Source: JADLGH01 sp964586675 (GTDB lineage Bacteria; Desulfobacterota_D; UBA1144; Nemesobacterales; UBA2774). From it: DNA of 64,000 nt. The translations under genes were made by a program, and so were the position numbers. Shown piece by piece: positions 39,188 through 48,181 of the stretch. How positions within the stretch are numbered: position 1 is the stretch's first letter; each line of letters starts with the position of its first letter. The stretch lies in contig CAZPHQ010000009.1 in the NCBI GenBank assembly GCA_964586675.1, forward strand, positions 1-64,000, written 5' to 3'. The notes beneath the pieces are model-generated. The model was not told the DNA's origin. It did no database searches and saw only the letters and a list, made by a program, of their open reading frames with translations.

Positions 39188-40924
39188 ATGCTTAAACCCA
39201 AGCTGTTTACGACACTCGGAACGTATAACAAAAAAACATTCATGGACGACCTCTTTGCCGGACTCACCGTCGGCGTCGTCGCCCTTCCTCTCGCCATGGC
39301 CTTCGCCATAGCGAGCGGCGTGCCGCCCGAGCGCGGACTTTTCACAGCCATCATCGCCGGTTTCCTCATATCCTTCCTCGGAGGAAGCCGCGTCCAGATC
39401 GGGGGCCCGACGGGCGCGTTCGTCATCATCGTCTCCGGCATCATGGCCGAGTACGGCTACGACGGCCTCGTCTACTGCACGATCATGGCTGGGTTCTTCC
39501 TGATAGCGCTCGGCCTCAGCAGGATGGGCGGCCTCATAAAGTTCATCCCGTTCCCCGTCATAACGGGCTTCACATCCGGCATCGCGGTCGTCATATTTTC
39601 GACGCAGATAAAAGACCTCCTCGGTCTCCAGATGCCGAACCCTCCGGCCGAGTTTATCCCGAAATGGATTGAGTACGTAAAGCACCTGGGCACCTTAACA
39701 CCCGCCGCTGCGGGACTCGGAATAGGGACGATAGCCGTCATCTCGGTGACGCGAAAATTCGTCCCCAGGTTCCCGGCGATGCTCATAGGCATGGCGGCGG
39801 CCACTTTGGCAACTGTCCTTCTCGGCCTCGATGTCGAGACAATAGGCAGCCGCTTCGGAGACCTCCCGCGAGTCCTCCCGGCGCCCGAGCTTCCGGCATT
39901 CGACATTGAAAAGTTGAAGAGCCTCATCGCGCCGGCGTTCACAGTCGGATTACTGGCGGCCATAGAATCGCTTCTTTCCGCGACAGTCGCCGACGGCATG
40001 ATAGGCGGGCGGCACCGCTCCAACATGGAGCTCATCGCACAGGGCACGGCCAACATCGGCTCGGCGATCTTCGGCGGCATACCCGCGACAGGCGCAATCG
40101 CCCGTACAGTGACGAACATCAAGAGCGGCGCGAAAACGCCAGTGGCCGGAATAATTCATGCCGTATCCCTCGCCCTCATACTTCTTCTCTTCGCGCCTTA
40201 TGCGAAGATGATCCCGCTCGCCGCGCTCGCCGGGATACTCGTCGTTGTAAGCTACAACATGAGCGAGATCGAAAATTTCCTCGGGCTTCTGAAGGCCCCG
40301 AAGAGCGACGTGATGGTGCTGCTGACGACATTCGCGCTCACAGTCTTCGTCGATCTGACGGTCGCCGTCCAGGTAGGCATTGTCCTCGCGGCGCTCCTCT
40401 TCATACGCAGAATGGCCGAGGTCACGAACGTCGGCGTCGTCACACGGGAGCTCCACGGAAACGGCGAGGACGACAGCAAAGACCCGAACGCCATCTCCAG
40501 GCGCGACGTGCCGGCCGGCGTCGAGGTATTCGAGATACAGGGGCCGTTCTTCTTCGGCGCGGCCGACAGGTTCAAGGAAGCCGTCGGGTTCATCGAGAAA
40601 CCCGTGCCCGTCATAATCCTCCGCCTCCGGAGCGTCCCGGCGATTGATGCGACAGGGCTTTACGTCCTGAAGGACTTTCTCAAGAGGTGCAGGCGCGACC
40701 GGACGACGCTCATTCTCTCGGACGTTCACGCACAGCCGCTCTTCGCGATAGAGCGCTCAGGCCTCTGGGACGAGATAGGGGAGGAAAACATCTTCGGCAA
40801 CATCGACGACTCACTCAACCGCGCGAGGGAGATACTCGGCCTCCCGAAGGCCCCGCGCCCCGTGCCCTTCGTTCCCGTCGTCGCGAGGGAAGCGGAAAAA
40901 GACAAAGAAGGAAATCGCGTTTAA
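39188..40924 (+). CDS. SulP-family anion transporter with STAS domain
   Basis: A 578-residue inner-membrane transporter of SLC26/SulP type for sulfate, bicarbonate or dicarboxylates. The signature region GLTVGVVALPLAMAFAIASG is followed by PERGLFTAIIAGFLISFLGG, the IGGPTGAF loop and about twelve helices. From about residue 440 there is a cytoplasmic STAS domain with VPAIDATGLYVLKDFL, where many homologues have DSSG. A Pro/Glu/Lys-rich tail ends the protein. GGAG lies upstream of the ATG. No carbonic anhydrase or sulfur gene is adjacent, so the anion remains open. Confidence 0.93.
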   Translation: MLKPKLFTTLGTYNKKTFMDDLFAGLTVGVVALPLAMAFAIASGVPPERGLFTAIIAGFLISFLGGSRVQIGGPTGAFVIIVSGIMAEYGYDGLVYCTIMAGFFLIALGLSRMGGLIKFIPFPVITGFTSGIAVVIFSTQIKDLLGLQMPNPPAEFIPKWIEYVKHLGTLTPAAAGLGIGTIAVISVTRKFVPRFPAMLIGMAAATLATVLLGLDVETIGSRFGDLPRVLPAPELPAFDIEKLKSLIAPAFTVGLLAAIESLLSATVADGMIGGRHRSNMELIAQGTANIGSAIFGGIPATGAIARTVTNIKSGAKTPVAGIIHAVSLALILLLFAPYAKMIPLAALAGILVVVSYNMSEIENFLGLLKAPKSDVMVLLTTFALTVFVDLTVAVQVGIVLAALLFIRRMAEVTNVGVVTRELHGNGEDDSKDPNAISRRDVPAGVEVFEIQGPFFFGAADRFKEAVGFIEKPVPVIILRLRSVPAIDATGLYVLKDFLKRCRRDRTTLILSDVHAQPLFAIERSGLWDEIGEENIFGNIDDSLNRAREILGLPKAPRPVPFVPVVAREAEKDKEGNRV

Positions 40925-41007
40925 CAGACTCTGCACCTGTCCGGAGGACCGGATTTTTACCGTATCCGCGGTCTGAAATAATGCGGACGGGGTTGCTTAC
41001 CAGCGAT

Positions 41008-41418
41008 CTATTTTTTTATAGTTCCTTTATAGGTATATATGATCGGGTCCTGACCGTCCTTCGACCAAAACATTGTCCCCGAAATTTCGTCTCCCGTGAC
41101 AGAGCCTTCCCATTCCGTCTTTCCTTCATTACCGCTCGTGAGTGCGGATTTGAACAATACGACGCCCGCTTTTGACTTCGATTCATAAGGAGCCGGAGTA
41201 AAGCCATGCTTTTCGCACTCGGTGGAGAAGAAGGTCCCGTCCTTAAAAATCAGCTCATCCTTGGTCGCTTCGCTTTTATTCATTTCAGTCAGCTCGACTG
41301 AAAAAGACCTGCCGTCAAGCGAATCGTCCGCTGACGCGGCATTCAGGTTCGTATCAAACAATGACGCACAAATTGAAAAAATAAAAAGATATGCTGATAT
41401 AATTAGTATATGTCTCAT
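41008..41418 (-). CDS. Hypothetical secreted protein
   Basis: A 136-residue protein with a signal peptide (MRHILIISAYLFIFSICASL) and a small beta-rich mature domain (FSVELTEMNKSEATKDELIF, TEWEGSVTGDEISGTMFWSK). The pattern of a lipocalin-like or extracellular sensor barrel is possible, with one Cys, but I recognise no family. The ATG at 41418 follows AGGGGGG. An earlier in-frame start is not needed. GC content is lower than in the neighbours. It stands alone between the SulP gene and the IPTL-CTERM gene. Confidence 0.65.
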   Translation of the reverse strand: MRHILIISAYLFIFSICASLFDTNLNAASADDSLDGRSFSVELTEMNKSEATKDELIFKDGTFFSTECEKHGFTPAPYESKSKAGVVLFKSALTSGNEGKTEWEGSVTGDEISGTMFWSKDGQDPIIYTYKGTIKK

Positions 41419-41670
41419 ATGCCCCCCTGTTTGCTTAAATTGCACCTGGAATTAACTCTACTGGAGTACGTAAAGTGATGTCAATACCGCCGAATGGCCG
41501 GATCTGTTATTAAATCGGCTGGCTTTGCATTCGTGCTGCCCGGCTTTGACTCAACAATTAAGGGACGATGCAAGCGGCCGATCTCATAAATTGCCCGGAT
41601 TCGCATTTGTTCCCTTATAAGTAATCAGCAAGAGGCCGCCAAGTATGGCGATTATTCCGTAAGTATAAAC

Positions 41671-41697
41671 AAAAAGGGAGCCTTGCAGGCTCCCTTT
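41671..41697 (-). terminator. Terminator of the IPTL-CTERM gene
   Basis: On the minus strand, AAAGGGAGCC and GGCTCCCTTT form a ten-base-pair stem with a five-base loop, continuing into a T-run (CCCTTTTTG). The stem is symmetric, so it could also act on the other strand. Confidence 0.85.
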
Positions 41698-41727
41698 CAT
41701 AATAAACTCTGTACAACAATTTTATTT

Positions 41728-42657
41728 TTACGATAGACGTGTCTTTCTTCTGTGTATTATCAGCGCCCCGGCAATTCCTATAATTCCGGCCAAGGCGATA
41801 AGCCCCCATTCGGAAAGCGTCGGGATCGGATTAGGCAGGACAAGCCATATTTTTTCGACCGGTATCGATTCCAGCCCATCGACCGATGCCGTTATCCTGT
41901 CCGTACCAGGCGCAGAGCCTGTGTATGTCCACGACACCTGTCCGTTCGTATCGGTCCGACAGTCGATTGGGGAGCATTCACCGCTGCTGTTGCTCGCCTG
42001 ACCGAGATTCGGTCCCGCAACCACCCTGAAAAATACAGGAGTACTGACTGAAGGGGATAGGTTGTCGAGCACCGTAGCCGTGACAGTGTGCTGTGTTCCG
42101 GTATCGTTCGTCGCCGTCGGAGGGGCTAATGAAATCGTGAAGTTCGAAGTGCAAAGGTAATTTTCAACCGTGAAGCTGTAATCGCAGGTAAATGTACCGA
42201 AACTAGTCATGGCGACCAGAACCAGGCTGCTTCCCGCAGGCACTTCGAATGAAAAGCTTTGTGGAAGACTCGATCCGATATCGCCTATGTAATTTTCGCT
42301 CAGGTCTGCCGGATTATACGAGTTGAGATAAGCCGCGGCGAATACGTTCGTGCCGCAGGTCCCCGTATTGAAATTGACGGTTACGCAGCTCGTGCTATTG
42401 GGGGCACGGAAAGCATGTGTCGCGTAATTGAATGTCGTACCGGCGTCGAAAGTGCCCGGGAATGCCTTTGTCGGACAAGAGCTCGGTACGGCGTCTCTGA
42501 ATAATCTGCCGTTCTGGAAGGGCCCGGTAGCTGAATTAAGAGAACCGTTTATAACCTGGCCGGCGTCGGGGCACACCTGACCTGCCGCATCGTTCGCGCT
42601 GAAAACCAGTACTGAACTAAAGATAATCCCGAACAGGATTCCGTAGATTTTCATCAT
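41728..42657 (-). CDS. IPTL-CTERM surface protein
   Basis: A 309-residue exported protein. The N-terminal signal peptide ends near SANDAAGQ. Residues 27-170 form a Cys-rich domain of pre-peptidase-like type. Residues 180-270 form an Ig-like domain (DTGTQHTVTATVLDNLSPSV, ATDTNGQVSWTYTG-like). The C-terminus is the sorting signal IPTLSEWGLIALAGIIG, then a membrane helix and RRKTR. This matches the IPTL-CTERM class, thought to be handled by an exosortase-like or archaeosortase-like system. A strong double GGAGG lies upstream. It ends at a good terminator. No sortase gene is in the window. Confidence 0.85.
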   Translation of the reverse strand: MMKIYGILFGIIFSSVLVFSANDAAGQVCPDAGQVINGSLNSATGPFQNGRLFRDAVPSSCPTKAFPGTFDAGTTFNYATHAFRAPNSTSCVTVNFNTGTCGTNVFAAAYLNSYNPADLSENYIGDIGSSLPQSFSFEVPAGSSLVLVAMTSFGTFTCDYSFTVENYLCTSNFTISLAPPTATNDTGTQHTVTATVLDNLSPSVSTPVFFRVVAGPNLGQASNSSGECSPIDCRTDTNGQVSWTYTGSAPGTDRITASVDGLESIPVEKIWLVLPNPIPTLSEWGLIALAGIIGIAGALIIHRRKTRLS

Positions 42658-42900
42658 TCCTCCATCCTCCTTTTCTTCCTTTAATTTATAAATCCACTAC
42701 ACCCAGTATAGTAAATAACTACAGAATAGCAACACTTTATATTTCATATTTCATGAATTTAAGTAGTCATAGATGAATTTCGATATACATAGCTGGAGAC
42801 CCGGCACTTCGATTTTCGTTATAACCCGCCGCCCAACGACGGACTTATGTTAAAATCAATGCCTTAATCCCTGAATCGATACGACAAGAGGTATACGAAC

Positions 42901-43617
42901 ATGCGCTCAGACGGAAGGAACTGGGACGAGCTCAGGCCGGTAAAAATCACACGCGGCGTCATGAAATACGCAGAAGGCTCCGCGCTCATAGAAACGGGAG
43001 AGACGAAAGTCCTCTGCACGGCTACGGTCGAAACGAGGGTTCCGCCCTTTTTAAGGGACACGGGCAGGGGATGGGTCACGGCGGAATATTCGATGCTCCC
43101 CCGGTCTACAAAAGAAAGGGTCACACGCGACAGCGTGAGGGGCAGGATAGGCGGCCGCTCTCACGAGATACAGCGCATCATAGGCCGGGCGCTCCGTTCC
43201 GTGATCGACCTCGACAAGCTCGGCGAGATGTCCATAACGATAGACTGCGACGTGCTCCAGGCGGACGGCGGGACGCGAACCGCCTCCATAACAGGCGCGT
43301 TCGTCGCCCTTTCCGACGCCGCGCTTCATCTCGTGAACACGGGCGTCCTCGCCGACAATCCCGTCGAGGATTACATTGCCGCGGTCAGCGTGGGTATAGT
43401 TGACGGCAAGCTGGCGCTCGACCTCGACTACGAGGAAGACTTCGCCGCCGAGGTCGATATGAACGTCGCCATGACAGGCTCGGGGCTCCTCGTGGAAGTG
43501 CAGGGAACGGCGGAGGGAAAGCCCTTCAGCAAGAGAAGGCTCTCCCAGCTCGTCGCGCTCGCCGAAAAAGGAATCACCGGGCTGATTCAAAAACAAAGGG
43601 AGGCCCTCACGGAATGA
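42901..43617 (+). CDS. rph: Ribonuclease PH
   Basis: A 238-residue phosphorolytic 3' exoribonuclease that trims tRNA precursors and other RNAs. Family motifs are MRSDGRNWDELRPVKI, GETKVLCTATVE, GRGWVTAEYSMLPRST, RIIGRALRSVIDL and CDVLQADGGTRTASITGAFV. Length is normal. AAGAGGT lies eight bases before the ATG. It overlaps rdgB by four bases, a pairing found in many bacteria. Confidence 0.96.
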   Translation: MRSDGRNWDELRPVKITRGVMKYAEGSALIETGETKVLCTATVETRVPPFLRDTGRGWVTAEYSMLPRSTKERVTRDSVRGRIGGRSHEIQRIIGRALRSVIDLDKLGEMSITIDCDVLQADGGTRTASITGAFVALSDAALHLVNTGVLADNPVEDYIAAVSVGIVDGKLALDLDYEEDFAAEVDMNVAMTGSGLLVEVQGTAEGKPFSKRRLSQLVALAEKGITGLIQKQREALTE

Positions 43618-44237
43618 CCATGTTCGACGAAATAGTCCTCGCCACGGGCAATAAGGGGAAGGTAAAAGAATTCGCCGGGCTCCTTCAAGGTATCGCCGGG
43701 AAAATAATCGGCCTCGGCGACCTCGAATCCCCTCCTGAAGTGGTCGAAGACGGCGAAACGTTCATGGAGAACGCGCTCAAGAAGGCGCGGGCGATAGCCA
43801 AGTATTCAGGGAAGCTCGCGCTCGCCGACGATTCCGGCCTCGTTGTGGATGCCCTAGGCGGAAGGCCGGGAGTGTATTCCGCAAGGTACGCCGGTGAAAA
43901 AGCGACCGACGACGAAAACATCGCCAGGCTCCTTCGTGAGCTCGGCGACGCCGCCGACAGAAGAGCCCGATTCGTCTGTTTTCTCGCCCTCGTCACGCCC
44001 GGCGGAAAAGAGACCGTCGTCAGCGGGGAGTGCGAAGGCGTGATACTTTCAGAGCACCGGGGAAGAGGCGGCTTCGGATACGATCCGGTTTTTTATCTGC
44101 CCGAATACGGAAAGACCATGGCCGAGATACCGCCGGACCTTAAGAACAAAATCAGCCATAGGGCCCGCGCCGCGGAGAAGCTGCTCTCCATCCTCGTGGG
44201 AGAGTCGTCTGAGGGAGTAACGCGGCGCGGAAGCTAA
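43614..44237 (+). CDS. rdgB: dITP/XTP pyrophosphatase
   Basis: A 207-residue house-cleaning enzyme (RdgB/HAM1) that hydrolyses non-canonical purine nucleoside triphosphates. It shows LATGNKGKVKEF at the N-terminus, ENALKKARAIAKYSGKLAL, ADDSGLVVDALGGRPGVYSA and GFGYDPVFYLPEYGKTMAE. The ATG overlaps the rph TGA. A second ATG two codons later is possible. It forms an operon with rph. pyrG follows after 131 bases. Confidence 0.95.
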   Translation: MTMFDEIVLATGNKGKVKEFAGLLQGIAGKIIGLGDLESPPEVVEDGETFMENALKKARAIAKYSGKLALADDSGLVVDALGGRPGVYSARYAGEKATDDENIARLLRELGDAADRRARFVCFLALVTPGGKETVVSGECEGVILSEHRGRGGFGYDPVFYLPEYGKTMAEIPPDLKNKISHRARAAEKLLSILVGESSEGVTRRGS

Positions 44238-44368
44238 CGCTCCTGTCACGCCTGCGCCGGCTTTTAGCGGCAGGGGTCTTGCAACCGGCCCGGCTTTTGA
44301 ATATATTAGTTAAGACCTAGACGGTCCCTTCATAAAAATTCAAAAAAGTTCTCTGAGGTCAGCCTTAC

Positions 44369-45982
44369 TTGAAGACGAAATTTATATTTGTGACAGGCGG
44401 TGTTATGTCCTCTCTGGGAAAGGGGCTCGCCGCCGCATCCATCGGTGCGCTCCTCGAAAGCAGGGGGCTCGAAGTAACGCTCCAGAAGCTCGATCCCTAT
44501 ATCAACGTCGACCCGGGCACCATGAACCCGTTCCAGCACGGCGAGGTTTTCGTGACGGACGACGGCGCCGAAACGGATCTCGACCTCGGGCATTACCAGC
44601 GCTTCACGAACTCGAGGCTGTCGCAGAAAAATAACTTCACGACAGGCAAGGTCTACCACTCCGTTATAATGAAGGAGAGGGAAGGCAAATATCTCGGAAA
44701 AACAGTGCAGGTGATCCCGCACATCACCGACGAGATCAAATCCCGCGTTCTCGACGCCGCTGGCGACAACGACGTCGTTATCGTCGAAATAGGAGGCACG
44801 GTGGGCGACATCGAAAGCCTCCCGTTCCTCGAAGCGGTGAGGCAGCTCCGGACAGAGCTCGGCCGCGAGAACACTCTCTTCATTCACCTCACCTACGTCC
44901 CTTACCTTGCGGCAGCCGGCGAGCTGAAATCCAAGCCCACGCAGCACAGCGTTAAGGACATGCTCCAGATCGGCATCCAGCCCGACATTCTTCTCTGCCG
45001 GACAGACAGGTTCCTCCCGAAGGAGATAAAGGAGAAGATCGCGCTCTACGGTAACATCAGCATGGAAGCTGTAATCACGGCGAAGGACGTCGAATCGATA
45101 TACGAAGTCCCGCTAATATTCCACCAGGAAAAGCTCGACCAGATAATAATCGACTACCTCAAAATGTGGACGCGTAAGCCCGACATCTCCGTCTGGGAAG
45201 ACATCGCCTACAGGTTTGCCCATCCGAAGACAGACGTCACTATAGGCGTCGTCGGGAAGTATGTGAGCCTGAAAGATTCCTACAAGAGCCTTCACGAGGC
45301 CCTTTCCCACGGCGGCATGGCCAACGACTCCCGGGTCGAAATAAAGTACGTCGACTCCGAGGATATAGAATCGCAGGGTGTGGATTCGCTCCTCTCCGAT
45401 GTTCACGGAGTCCTCGTCCCCGGCGGCTTCGGCAAGAGGGGATTCGAAGGCAAGATCGAAGCGGTGAGATACGCCCGCGAAAACAAGGTGCCTTTCTTCG
45501 GCATCTGCCTCGGGATGCAGATGGCCGTCATCGAATACGCCCGGAACGTCTGCGGCATCGCCGACGCAAGCTCCAGAGAATGCGGCAGCGACGTCGAAGA
45601 CGCCGTGATCGATCTCATGGCCGAGCAGATAGGCATAAACGACATGGGCGGCACGATGAGGCTCGGCGCATACCCGTGCATACTCAAAAAAGATACCCTG
45701 GCGCTGTCGGCATACGGCTCGGAAGAGATATCCGAGCGGCATCGTCACAGGTACGAAGTCAACAATGCCTACAGGACGGCTCTCGAGGAAAAGGGCCTCA
45801 TACTCAGCGGCCTCTCGCCCGACGGGAAGCTCGTCGAAATGATCGAGCTCAAGAATCACCCCTGGTTTGTCGGCTGCCAGTTCCACCCCGAATTCAAATC
45901 CACGCCGCGCTCGCCGCACCCCCTCTTCAGAGATTTCATCAAGGTCGCGATGGAATACAAGTCCTCGCTGACCGCATCCTGA
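44369..45982 (+). CDS. pyrG: CTP synthase
   Basis: A 537-residue enzyme that converts UTP to CTP using glutamine. The N-terminal synthase domain has KFIFVTGGVMSSLGKGLAAA (P-loop 10-19), KLDPYINVDPGTMNPFQHGE and EIGGTVGDIES. The C-terminal class I amidotransferase domain has Cys380 in FFGICLGMQ and the late HPEFKSTP. The start codon is TTG, supported by CTGAGGTCAG at good spacing and by the conserved N-terminus. No attenuator is seen in the leader. Confidence 0.96.
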   Translation: MKTKFIFVTGGVMSSLGKGLAAASIGALLESRGLEVTLQKLDPYINVDPGTMNPFQHGEVFVTDDGAETDLDLGHYQRFTNSRLSQKNNFTTGKVYHSVIMKEREGKYLGKTVQVIPHITDEIKSRVLDAAGDNDVVIVEIGGTVGDIESLPFLEAVRQLRTELGRENTLFIHLTYVPYLAAAGELKSKPTQHSVKDMLQIGIQPDILLCRTDRFLPKEIKEKIALYGNISMEAVITAKDVESIYEVPLIFHQEKLDQIIIDYLKMWTRKPDISVWEDIAYRFAHPKTDVTIGVVGKYVSLKDSYKSLHEALSHGGMANDSRVEIKYVDSEDIESQGVDSLLSDVHGVLVPGGFGKRGFEGKIEAVRYARENKVPFFGICLGMQMAVIEYARNVCGIADASSRECGSDVEDAVIDLMAEQIGINDMGGTMRLGAYPCILKKDTLALSAYGSEEISERHRHRYEVNNAYRTALEEKGLILSGLSPDGKLVEMIELKNHPWFVGCQFHPEFKSTPRSPHPLFRDFIKVAMEYKSSLTAS

Positions 45983-46128
45983 CCCCGCAAAAGAGAGAAC
46001 CGGTTTTCACAGTAAACCGGATTTGCCGTCGAAATCCAGCGTTTTTAACTCATTCAATTAAATTATATTGAGACTGAATTTTTGATGTAATATTTCATTA
46101 AGCGATACGGACTGGTCCATACGGAGTT

Positions 46129-47685
46129 ATGGCGATGATGTCCCTGACCAAAACAGAATCTGGACCATATTTTTTCCCTGAAAAAGGGATGTACAGGTTG
46201 CTGCTGCTCTTCTTAATCTTTTTAGCCGGCCTTGCGGTTCGCCTGAACGATATCAATATCCCTCCCATGGATTTTCATCCGATCCGCCAGTACCGTTCGT
46301 TCAAGCTCGCAAGGGCTCTTTATTTCGAATCCTCGGATTCCATCTCGCAAAGCGATAAAATCATTGCGGAGGCCGCGAAGCCTTTTCAGCTCGAACCCCC
46401 AATTCTGGATTACATGACAGCCTTCCTCTACCATATTTTCGGCGGGGAAAACATGGTAATCCCGCAAATGCTCAGCATCCTGTTCTGGCTGTGCGCCGCC
46501 GTGCTGATACTCAAGCTCGCCGAAGACCTCATATCCCCCGACGCGGGGATAATAGCGGTTGCCTTTTTCCTGTTCCTGCCCTTTGGGATAAGGGCCAGCC
46601 GAAGTTTCCAGCCGGACCCGCTCATGATAATGATGTTCGTGGCTTCGATCTATGCCATATACAAGTACTATTCTAATCCCTCAAACCGCCTGCTCGCGCT
46701 CGCGTGCGTGCTCTCGGGCCTTGCCGTTTTCGTAAAACCAGTATGCATCTTTCCCATTCTGGGCGCTTTCATGGCTTTGAGAATAGCCACCATGGATATC
46801 AGTAGCGTTTTTTTCAGGCGCGATGTATTCATATTCGCCGCAGCGATCATCGCACCGTCCGTTTTATATTACTGTTACGCTATTTTCATAACCGGACTTT
46901 TGAAGATCCAGGCCGATCAGAGTTTCGTGCCGTCTTATTACCTCACATACCGTTACTGGCGTGACTGGTACCATCTGGTAAACGCCGTCATGGGTAGGTG
47001 GAGCGTAGCTTTATCTATTCTGGGAGTGCTACTATTACGGTCCAAAATACAAAGAGCGTTCCTTTTCGGTTTGTGGTCGGGTTATGTCGTTTACGGACTC
47101 TTCTTCACCCATCATATAAGCACTCACGATTACTACAGCCTTATGCTGATCCCTATCGGTGCTCTTTCGCTCGGCGGCCTGGGCTCGTTACTTCTGCAGG
47201 AGTTCAAATGGAGCAAAGGCATCCTCCGCTTTGCGGTATGGTGTGTATTCGTGGTTCCAATTCTCTTTACCATACGTGACGCAACCTGGCCGGCGAACGA
47301 TGCGGATTTTCAAAAGACGATTAAAATGTACGAAGAGATCGGAGACCGCGTGAACCACAGCACAAATACGATTTTCCTCGACAAGTATTATGGAGACGTT
47401 CTCTTGTATTACGGCAAATTTGCAGGGAGGTATTGGCCGAACAGGGATGATTGGGAATTCGCAGATAGAAGCCATATAGAAAGAGGGAAAACCCTTCTGG
47501 ATCACTATATAGCCAAAAAAGCCTACGAATATTTTATTGTCAGCAGCATGGAGGAGCTTGTGGATCAGCAGGATTTAAAAAAAGTGCTTGACGAGAGATA
47601 TGTCGTTGTGGCGGCTACTCCCGATTACATCATTTACGATATGAAACAACATAAAACGCCTGCCGGCGGGAACGGCGATCGATAA
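46129..47685 (+). CDS. GT-C membrane glycosyltransferase (family 39-like)
   Basis: A 518-residue integral membrane protein with about ten helices. Residues 38-52 (NDINIPPMDFHPIRQYRS) carry an acidic loop in the place of the Asp-Glu motif of PMT/ArnT-like GT-C enzymes. A helix-rich body and a soluble C-terminal domain from residue 400 follow. Such enzymes move sugars from polyprenyl-phosphate carriers to lipids or proteins outside the inner membrane. Acceptor and sugar are unknown. GGAG at 46122-46125 suits the third codon (46135) better than the first, so the true start may be Met3. GC content is lower than in pyrG and rnb. Confidence 0.8.
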   Translation: MAMMSLTKTESGPYFFPEKGMYRLLLLFLIFLAGLAVRLNDINIPPMDFHPIRQYRSFKLARALYFESSDSISQSDKIIAEAAKPFQLEPPILDYMTAFLYHIFGGENMVIPQMLSILFWLCAAVLILKLAEDLISPDAGIIAVAFFLFLPFGIRASRSFQPDPLMIMMFVASIYAIYKYYSNPSNRLLALACVLSGLAVFVKPVCIFPILGAFMALRIATMDISSVFFRRDVFIFAAAIIAPSVLYYCYAIFITGLLKIQADQSFVPSYYLTYRYWRDWYHLVNAVMGRWSVALSILGVLLLRSKIQRAFLFGLWSGYVVYGLFFTHHISTHDYYSLMLIPIGALSLGGLGSLLLQEFKWSKGILRFAVWCVFVVPILFTIRDATWPANDADFQKTIKMYEEIGDRVNHSTNTIFLDKYYGDVLLYYGKFAGRYWPNRDDWEFADRSHIERGKTLLDHYIAKKAYEYFIVSSMEELVDQQDLKKVLDERYVVVAATPDYIIYDMKQHKTPAGGNGDR

Positions 47686-47730
47686 ATCCCGGAATCGGCA
47701 CGCAGGGTAATAATTATTGAGAGGCCTGTC

Positions 47731-48111
47731 ATGAGAAATAAATATGCAATTCTCGCGATAATTCTTCCGATCATTATACAGTTTACGGAACTCGCGGCGG
47801 CCGACGTGCCTCCGTCGCAGAAGCCCGAGGTCGAATTCCTTATAGAGACGGTACGCACGACCGACTGCAAATTCGACAGGAACGGCAAGAAATACGACGG
47901 CAAAAAGGCGGCCAGCCACCTCGAAAGAAAATACAACCATTACAAGGACGAGATAACCTCGACGGAAACCTTCATAGAATATGCCGCGACGAAAAGCATG
48001 ATTACAGGCGCGGATTACTACATCATATGCCCCGGGGCCGCGCCTGTAAGGTCGCAGGACTGGCTCCTCCAGAAGCTTTCGGAATTCAGGAAGAAAAACG
48101 AAGCGAACTGA
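47731..48111 (+). CDS. DUF5329-family exported protein
   Basis: A 126-residue protein with a signal peptide (MRNKYAILAIILPIIIQFTE) and a small domain of the DUF5329 type: VEFLIETVRTTDCKFDRNGK, KKAASHLERKYNHYKD and ATKSMITGADYYIICPG, ending in WLLQKLSEF. Two Cys could form a disulfide in the periplasm. Function of the family is unknown. GAGAGG lies eight bases before ATG. It lies 45 bases after the glycosyltransferase and may share its transcript. Confidence 0.83.
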   Translation: MRNKYAILAIILPIIIQFTELAAADVPPSQKPEVEFLIETVRTTDCKFDRNGKKYDGKKAASHLERKYNHYKDEITSTETFIEYAATKSMITGADYYIICPGAAPVRSQDWLLQKLSEFRKKNEAN

Positions 48112-48144
48112 AACGCCGTATTCACGCCTGTTTCGAAAAATTTT

Positions 48145-48172
48145 TTGTAAATCTCCCCCGCTCAATTAGAAT
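48145..48172 (+). promoter_or_regulatory. Predicted promoter of the RNase II gene
   Basis: TTGTAA and TAGAAT are separated by 16 bases. The -10 ends nine bases before the ATG at 48182, which has no ribosome binding site, so the leader would be at most a few bases. Confidence 0.5.
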
Positions 48173-48181
48173 AGATACCCC

